Shown: positions 42,381-46,446 of the stretch, in pieces
Numbering within the stretch: position 1 is the first letter of the stretch
How the letters are laid out: each line of letters begins with the position of its first letter
From: Burkholderia sp. E7m39
Lineage (GTDB): Bacteria > Pseudomonadota > Gammaproteobacteria > Burkholderiales > Burkholderiaceae
Assembly (NCBI GenBank): GCA_001319865.1
Contig: BBSL01000036.1
Location: 1 to 46,446 of the forward strand
Reading direction: 5' to 3'
Length of the DNA: 46,446 nucleotides
Notes under the pieces: generated by a model
Database searches by the model: none
What the model saw: only the letters and a program-made list of their open reading frames with translations
What the model was told of the DNA's origin: nothing
Position numbers and translations under genes: made by a program

Positions 42381-43436
42381 ATGGATCTATCAATTGCGGC
42401 TATCCTCGCGCAGGACGGCATCACGACGGGCGCGATCTACGCATTGCTCGCGCTCGCATTGGTGCTGGTGTTCTCCGTGACGCGAGCCATTTTCATCCCG
42501 CAAGGGGAGTTCGTCTCGTACGGCGCGCTGACGCTCGCCGCATTGCAGACGCAGAAGTTTCCGGCGACCTGCTGGCTGCTGATGGCGATGGGGCTCGCCT
42601 GCTTTGTCGTCGACGTTGTCTCGATGGCGCGGCATCCTGAGCGCCGGCGCCATGCGGCGCGCACGCTGACGACGCTGGTCGGCAAGTATCTGCTGTTTCC
42701 CGTTGCGGTGTACGCGATCACGCGCGGCGTCGTCGCGCAGCCGCTGCCGATGCTCGCGCAGATCGCGCTGACGCTGCTGATCGTGGTGCCGATGGGGCCG
42801 TTCGTCTATCGCCTCGCCTACGAGCCCGTGGCGGAAGCAACGACGCTGCTGCTGCTGATCGTGTCCGTCGCCGTGCACTTCGCGATGGTCGGCCTCGGGC
42901 TCGTGATGTTCGGCGCGGAAGGATCGCGCACCAACGCGTTCACCGATTCGACGTTCAACATCGGCAGCATGTCGATCTCGGGGCAGAGCGTGTGGGTGAT
43001 CGGCGTGGCCGTGGTGCTGATCGGCGTGCTGTATCTGTACTTCGACCGCTCGATCTCCGGGAAAGCGCTGCGTGCGACGTCCGTGAACCGGTTGGGCGCG
43101 CGGCTCGTCGGCATCGGCACGACACAGGCGGGACGCCTCGCGTTCACGCTCGCGGCCGGACTCGGCGTGCTGTGCGGCATTCTCGTCGCGCCGCTGACGA
43201 CCATCTACTACGACTCGGGCTTCCTGATCGGCCTGAAGGGCTTTGTCGGCGCGATTATCGGCGGGCTGGTCAGCTACCCGCTGGCGGCGGCGGGCTCGAT
43301 ACTCGTCGGCTTGCTGGAGTCGTATTCGTCGTTTTGGGCCAGTTCGTACAAGGAAGTGATCGTGTTCACGCTGATCATTCCCGTGCTGCTCTGGCGGAGT
43401 CTCGCCAGCCCGCATGCGGAAGAAGAGGAGGAGTGA
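42381..43436 (+). CDS. Liv-type ABC transporter permease, LivH-like (second system)
   Basis: 351-residue inner-membrane permease. The N-terminus has the LivH pattern (GITTGAIYALLALALVLVFSVTRAIFIPQGEF). A segment of about 55 residues with many Arg/His (about 75-100) is inserted between helices compared with ordinary LivH, and accounts for the extra length. The C-terminus ends in a Glu run (EEEEE). A ribosome site AGGACGAG precedes ATG 42381. It ends 4 nt before the fused permease-ATPase gene. Confidence 0.92.
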   Translation: MDLSIAAILAQDGITTGAIYALLALALVLVFSVTRAIFIPQGEFVSYGALTLAALQTQKFPATCWLLMAMGLACFVVDVVSMARHPERRRHAARTLTTLVGKYLLFPVAVYAITRGVVAQPLPMLAQIALTLLIVVPMGPFVYRLAYEPVAEATTLLLLIVSVAVHFAMVGLGLVMFGAEGSRTNAFTDSTFNIGSMSISGQSVWVIGVAVVLIGVLYLYFDRSISGKALRATSVNRLGARLVGIGTTQAGRLAFTLAAGLGVLCGILVAPLTTIYYDSGFLIGLKGFVGAIIGGLVSYPLAAAGSILVGLLESYSSFWASSYKEVIVFTLIIPVLLWRSLASPHAEEEEE

Positions 43437-43440
43437 CGCG

Positions 43441-45225
43441 ATGAAACGCATCATGCAAAACAAGTTCTTCTGGTTGTTCCTCGTGGTGATGTTCGCGTTG
43501 CCCGTGCTGCCGCAACCGGTTCGCGTACCAGAGTATTGGGTCACGCTGCTCAACTACATCGGACTGTATTCGATCGTCGCCATCGGCCTTGTGCTGCTGA
43601 CGGGCATCGGCGGGATGACGAGCTTCGGGCAGGCGGCGTTCGTCGGTGTCGGCGCATACGCGACGGCGTATCTGACGACGCAGTTCGGCGTTTCGCCATG
43701 GCTTGCGCTGATCGTGGGGGTCGTGCTGACGGCCTTGATCGCGTTGTTGCTGGGCGCGGTGACGATGCGGCTATCGGGGCACTTCCTGCCCCTTGGGACG
43801 ATCGCGTGGGGGCTCGCGCTGTTCTTTCTGTTCGGCAACATGGAGATGCTCGGCAAGTACGACGGCATCAACGGCATTCCTGTGCTCAACGTGCTCGGGA
43901 TCAACCTCGAATCCGGCCGCCATATTTATTACCTGATCTGGATCGTCGTGCTCGGCGCCGTCGTGTCTGTTCAGAATCTGCTTAATAGCCGGCCGGGACG
44001 CGCGATCCGCGCGCTGCGCGGTGGCGGGTTGATGGCAGAGGCGATGGGTGTGAATACGGCGTGGATGCGGGTCGTGATCTTCGTCTATGCGGCTGTGCTC
44101 GCCGCGATTTCGGGCTTCCTCTACGCGCATCTGCAGCGCGCGGTGAATCCGACGCCGTTCGGCCTGAATCACGGCATCGAGTTTCTGTTCATGGCCGTGG
44201 TCGGCGGCGTCGCGCACGTCTGGGGCGCAGTGCTGGGCGCGGCGATCCTCACGATTCTCCAGGACTATCTGCAAACGCTTCTGCCGAAATTGCTGGGCGA
44301 GAACGGCAATTTCGAAATCATCGTATTCGGCATCCTGATGGTGCTGCTGCTGCAGTACGCGCGCCACGGTGTCTGGCCGTACGTGGCGCGCATTTTTCCT
44401 CGCGGCGGCCGTGCGCATGTGCCGGATCATGCCGACGCGTTGCCGCAGCGCAGCAAGCCGGCGGCCGGCGAATCGCTGCTAGTCGTCGATAAGGCGCGCA
44501 AGCAGTTCGGCGGACTGGTCGCGGTGAACGATGTCAGCTTCGAGGTGAAGGCGGGACAGATCATCGGATTGATCGGTCCGAACGGCGCCGGCAAATCGAC
44601 CACCTTCAACCTGGTGACGGGCGTTCTGCAAGCGACGAGCGGCGCTATTACTTTCCGGGGCGAACGTATCGACGCGCTCAATTCACGTGAAATCGTCAAA
44701 CGCGGCATCGGGCGCACGTTCCAGCACGTCAAGCTGCTGCCAGGGATGACCGTGCTCGAGAACGTGGCAATCGGCGCGCATCTGCGTGGACATGCGGGCG
44801 TCTGGCGCAGCGTGGTGCGGCTGAACTCGGCCGAAGAGGCGCGTCTGATGGCGGAAGCCGCACGGCAAATCCGGCGCGTCGGCCTCGAGGCGCACATGTA
44901 TGACGAGGCAGGAAGTCTTGCGCTCGGCAAACAGCGCATTCTGGAAATTGCGCGTGCGCTTTGCTGCGATCCGACTCTGCTGCTACTCGACGAGCCTGCG
45001 GCCGGGTTGCGTTATCAGGAGAAACTGCAGCTGGCGACACTGCTGCGCAAGCTGCGCGAAGAAGGCATGAGTGTCCTGCTCGTCGAACACGACATGGATT
45101 TCGTGATGAATCTCACGGATCGGCTGGTGGTGATGGAGTTTGGAACGCGGATCGCGGAAGGCCTGCCACAAGACGTGCAGAACGACCCGGCCGTGCTGGA
45201 AGCGTACCTTGGTGGGGTGGAATGA
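43441..45225 (+). CDS. Fused LivM-LivG: permease joined to an ABC ATPase
   Basis: 594-residue fusion. Residues about 10-312 are a LivM-type permease ([18 protein letters not shown] near 50-68, about eight helices). After a short linker (about 320-345), residues about 346-590 are a LivG-type ATPase with Walker [10 protein letters not shown] at 379-387, signature [15 protein letters not shown] and Walker [12 protein letters not shown]. The frame is unbroken, so this is a true fusion, not a sequencing artefact. The start is ATG 43441 with GGAGG. The stop overlaps the next gene by 4 nt. Confidence 0.95.
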   Translation: MKRIMQNKFFWLFLVVMFALPVLPQPVRVPEYWVTLLNYIGLYSIVAIGLVLLTGIGGMTSFGQAAFVGVGAYATAYLTTQFGVSPWLALIVGVVLTALIALLLGAVTMRLSGHFLPLGTIAWGLALFFLFGNMEMLGKYDGINGIPVLNVLGINLESGRHIYYLIWIVVLGAVVSVQNLLNSRPGRAIRALRGGGLMAEAMGVNTAWMRVVIFVYAAVLAAISGFLYAHLQRAVNPTPFGLNHGIEFLFMAVVGGVAHVWGAVLGAAILTILQDYLQTLLPKLLGENGNFEIIVFGILMVLLLQYARHGVWPYVARIFPRGGRAHVPDHADALPQRSKPAAGESLLVVDKARKQFGGLVAVNDVSFEVKAGQIIGLIGPNGAGKSTTFNLVTGVLQATSGAITFRGERIDALNSREIVKRGIGRTFQHVKLLPGMTVLENVAIGAHLRGHAGVWRSVVRLNSAEEARLMAEAARQIRRVGLEAHMYDEAGSLALGKQRILEIARALCCDPTLLLLDEPAAGLRYQEKLQLATLLRKLREEGMSVLLVEHDMDFVMNLTDRLVVMEFGTRIAEGLPQDVQNDPAVLEAYLGGVE

Positions 45226-45986
45226 TGGCGGAGCAGACAATGGATACGCCGATTCTCGAAGTAAGCGGGTTATCCGTTCGATACGGAAAGGTCGAGGCAT
45301 TGCACGACGCAAGAATTGCCGTGCGTCCCGGCCAGATCGTCTCGGTAATCGGGCCAAACGGTGCCGGAAAGTCGACGTTGCTCAACGCGATCATGGGCGC
45401 GCTGCCGGTGACGGGGCATGCGAAGGGTGCGGTGATCTACCGCAACGAGGACGTGAGCCACGTGCCCGTCGAAAAACGCGTCGCGCGCGGCATGTGTCTT
45501 GTACCGGAAAAGCGCGAACTGTTCGCGACGATGACGGTTGAAGACAATTTGGTATTGGGCGCGTACCGACGCAAGCGGGCGGGGGAGCGCAATTACTTGG
45601 ATCAGCTCGAACCCGTCTTTCAGCTTTTTCCGCGGCTGAAGGAGCGCCGCAGGCAGGCGGCTGGGACGCTGTCGGGCGGTGAGCGGCAGATGTTGGCCGT
45701 TGGCCGCGCGCTGATGGGCAAACCGGACTTGCTGATGCTTGATGAACCGAGTCTGGGTTTGGCGCCGCTGATTGTGAAAGAGATTTTTCATATCATTAGC
45801 GCGCTGCGGCAAACAGGCGTCGCGACCCTGCTGATCGAACAAAACGCGCGTGCGGCGTTGCAGATTTCGGATTACGGCTACGTGCTCGAAACAGGCGAGC
45901 TCGCGCTGGAAGGCGAGGCGATTGCGCTAGCCCAAAACCCCAGAGTGATTGAAACCTATCTGGGTCTAACGAAAAAAGTCGCGTAG
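45222..45986 (+). CDS. Liv-type ABC transporter ATPase, LivF-like (second system)
   Basis: 254-residue ATPase with a normal Walker A (GPNGAGKST at 44-52), signature TLSGGERQMLAVGRAL, Walker B LLMLDEPSLGL and the switch region LIEQNARAALQ. The start is ATG 45222 in an ATGA overlap with the fusion gene; ATG 45225 is the next codon. It ends the operon; the terminator that follows contains a parS site. The long open frame upstream in the same frame is not family-like. Confidence 0.94.
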   Translation: MMAEQTMDTPILEVSGLSVRYGKVEALHDARIAVRPGQIVSVIGPNGAGKSTLLNAIMGALPVTGHAKGAVIYRNEDVSHVPVEKRVARGMCLVPEKRELFATMTVEDNLVLGAYRRKRAGERNYLDQLEPVFQLFPRLKERRRQAAGTLSGGERQMLAVGRALMGKPDLLMLDEPSLGLAPLIVKEIFHIISALRQTGVATLLIEQNARAALQISDYGYVLETGELALEGEAIALAQNPRVIETYLGLTKKVA

Positions 45987-46020
45987 CCGACGGAATTTCT
46001 TGCGGACCGGCTGTCAAACG

Positions 46021-46054
46021 AACGGCGTGTTTCACGTGAAACACGCCGTTTTTT
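46021..46054 (+). terminator. Intrinsic terminator of the second liv operon
   Basis: A perfect 30-bp palindrome (46021-46050) overlapping a run of six T residues, 35 nt after the livF stop. The centre of the palindrome is the parS site at 46028-46043. Confidence 0.85.
46028..46043. promoter_or_regulatory. parS: parS site (ParB binding)
   Basis: TGTTTCACGTGAAACA, identical to the widely conserved chromosomal parS 16-mer. ParB loads here and spreads, and ParA/SMC then move the origin region. mnmG follows immediately; in Burkholderia the chromosomal parAB genes usually lie a few genes past mnmG, outside this window. Confidence 0.95.
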
Positions 46055-46099
46055 CGTCCTATGCCGTCTGGACGGAATTCGGGCCAAAAGCGAACCCGC

Positions 46100-46105
46100 T
46101 ATAAT
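46100..46105 (+). promoter_or_regulatory. -10 element of mnmG
   Basis: A perfect TATAAT, 55 bp before the mnmG ATG. No good -35 is seen at 16-18 nt spacing (TTCGGG or ATTCGG at best). Confidence 0.6.
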
Positions 46106-46129
46106 TTCGCCCATACAATTTTCTTTAGG

Positions 46130-46152
46130 CTCACGCGGAGCTCCGGCGTGAG
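46130..46152 (+). repeat. Leader hairpin of mnmG
   Basis: CTCACGC and GCGTGAG enclose GGAGCTCCG, itself nearly palindromic. The stem ends 7 nt before the mnmG ATG, and the only GGAG lies inside it, so it could affect translation. Confidence 0.6.
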
Positions 46153-46159
46153 ATCCGCG

Positions 46160-46446
46160 ATGCTTTATCCCACAGAATTTGACGTAATCGTCGTCGGCGG
46201 CGGTCATGCCGGCACGGAGGCCGCATTGGCGTCCGCGCGCATGGGCAACAAGACGCTTTTGCTCACGCATAACATCGAAACCCTCGGCCAGATGAGCTGC
46301 AACCCGTCGATTGGCGGTATTGGCAAGGGGCATCTGGTCAAAGAAGTTGATGCGCTCGGCGGCACCATGGCGGCGGCCACTGACGAAGGCGGTATCCAGT
46401 TCCGCATCCTCAATTCGTCCAAAGGCCCCGCAGTCCGGGCGACCCG
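46160..46446 (+). CDS. mnmG: tRNA uridine-5-carboxymethylaminomethyl modification enzyme MnmG, cut at window end
   Basis: N-terminal 95 codons of MnmG (GidA). With MnmE it makes cmnm5U at the wobble position of several tRNAs, using FAD, NADH and methylene-tetrahydrofolate. The FAD-binding motif [21 protein letters not shown] is near residue 10, and the invariant [16 protein letters not shown] segment follows at about 47-62. The ATG at 46160 is the expected start. MnmC, encoded at 13851, acts on the product of this enzyme. Confidence 0.97.
   Translation, partial: MLYPTEFDVIVVGGGHAGTEAALASARMGNKTLLLTHNIETLGQMSCNPSIGGIGKGHLVKEVDALGGTMAAATDEGGIQFRILNSSKGPAVRAT

Noticed and set aside
44678..44693. 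Second parS-like sequence (ATTCACGTGAAATC core) inside the LivM-LivG fusion gene
   Set aside because: Only 11 of 16 bases match parS and both outer positions needed by ParB differ; it lies in coding sequence and is explained by codons.
1..46446. IS elements, prophage, CRISPR array, tRNA or rRNA genes
   Set aside because: No transposase, integrase, repeated spacer pattern or cloverleaf-like gene was recognised anywhere in the window.

Overview
The window looks like origin-proximal DNA of the primary chromosome of a Burkholderia or Paraburkholderia species. The supporting signs are high GC content, the gene families and their order (a T2SS operon with a divergent gspC, HU, mnmC, ybdK, phhAB, several Liv clusters, mnmG), and a perfect ParB site of the chromosomal type next to mnmG. 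No IS element, prophage, CRISPR array, rRNA or tRNA gene was seen. The window is cut inside gspM at the left and inside mnmG at the right. The genus is an inference from these signs, not a search result.

Region 1 (1-10592) is a type II secretion operon on the minus strand, gspD-E-F-(C)-G-H-I-J-K-L-M. The short gspC is the only gene on the plus strand and sits between gspF and gspG. Region 2 (11110-15821) holds a periplasmic lytic transglycosylase, a COG0523/CobW GTPase with a His-rich tail, HU (minus strand) with a clear promoter and terminator, and mnmC.

Region 3 (15822-19759) is the most interesting part. Two long gene-free stretches flank a monovalent cation:proton antiporter and the ybdK ligase. 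Each stretch carries DnaA boxes and a related 43-bp element. In both copies a DnaA box is followed by exactly 21 nt, then a CTA-type trinucleotide run and A/T-rich DNA. The two copies face each other in inverted orientation about 3.2 kb apart. I read this as a candidate bipartite oriC. A parS site near the right end (46028-46043), inside the terminator of the last liv operon, fits an origin domain.

Region 4 (19760-30631) is mixed housekeeping and regulatory DNA: a MarR regulator with a four-Cys tail, a class I glutamine amidotransferase, a YiiM-like MOSC protein, an old-yellow-enzyme reductase, a SET-domain lysine methyltransferase-like protein, a TctDE-like two-component pair whose kinase frame runs antisense into the SET gene, a DUF3717-like protein, the phenylalanine hydroxylation pair phhA/phhB with a divergent Lrp-type regulator, a CYTH protein and a LysR regulator.

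Region 5 (30781-45986) is catabolism and uptake. mmsA and a GMC alcohol dehydrogenase are followed by a complete Liv-type ABC transporter (G, F, K, H, M). A second transporter follows: two tandem paralogous binding proteins, a permease, a fused permease-ATPase and a second ATPase. The first LivF has Arg in place of the Walker A Lys. Strong hairpins separate binding-protein genes from permease genes in both systems. mnmG starts at 46160. mnmC and mnmG, which act in the same tRNA wobble-uridine modification pathway, therefore lie on either side of the candidate origin.
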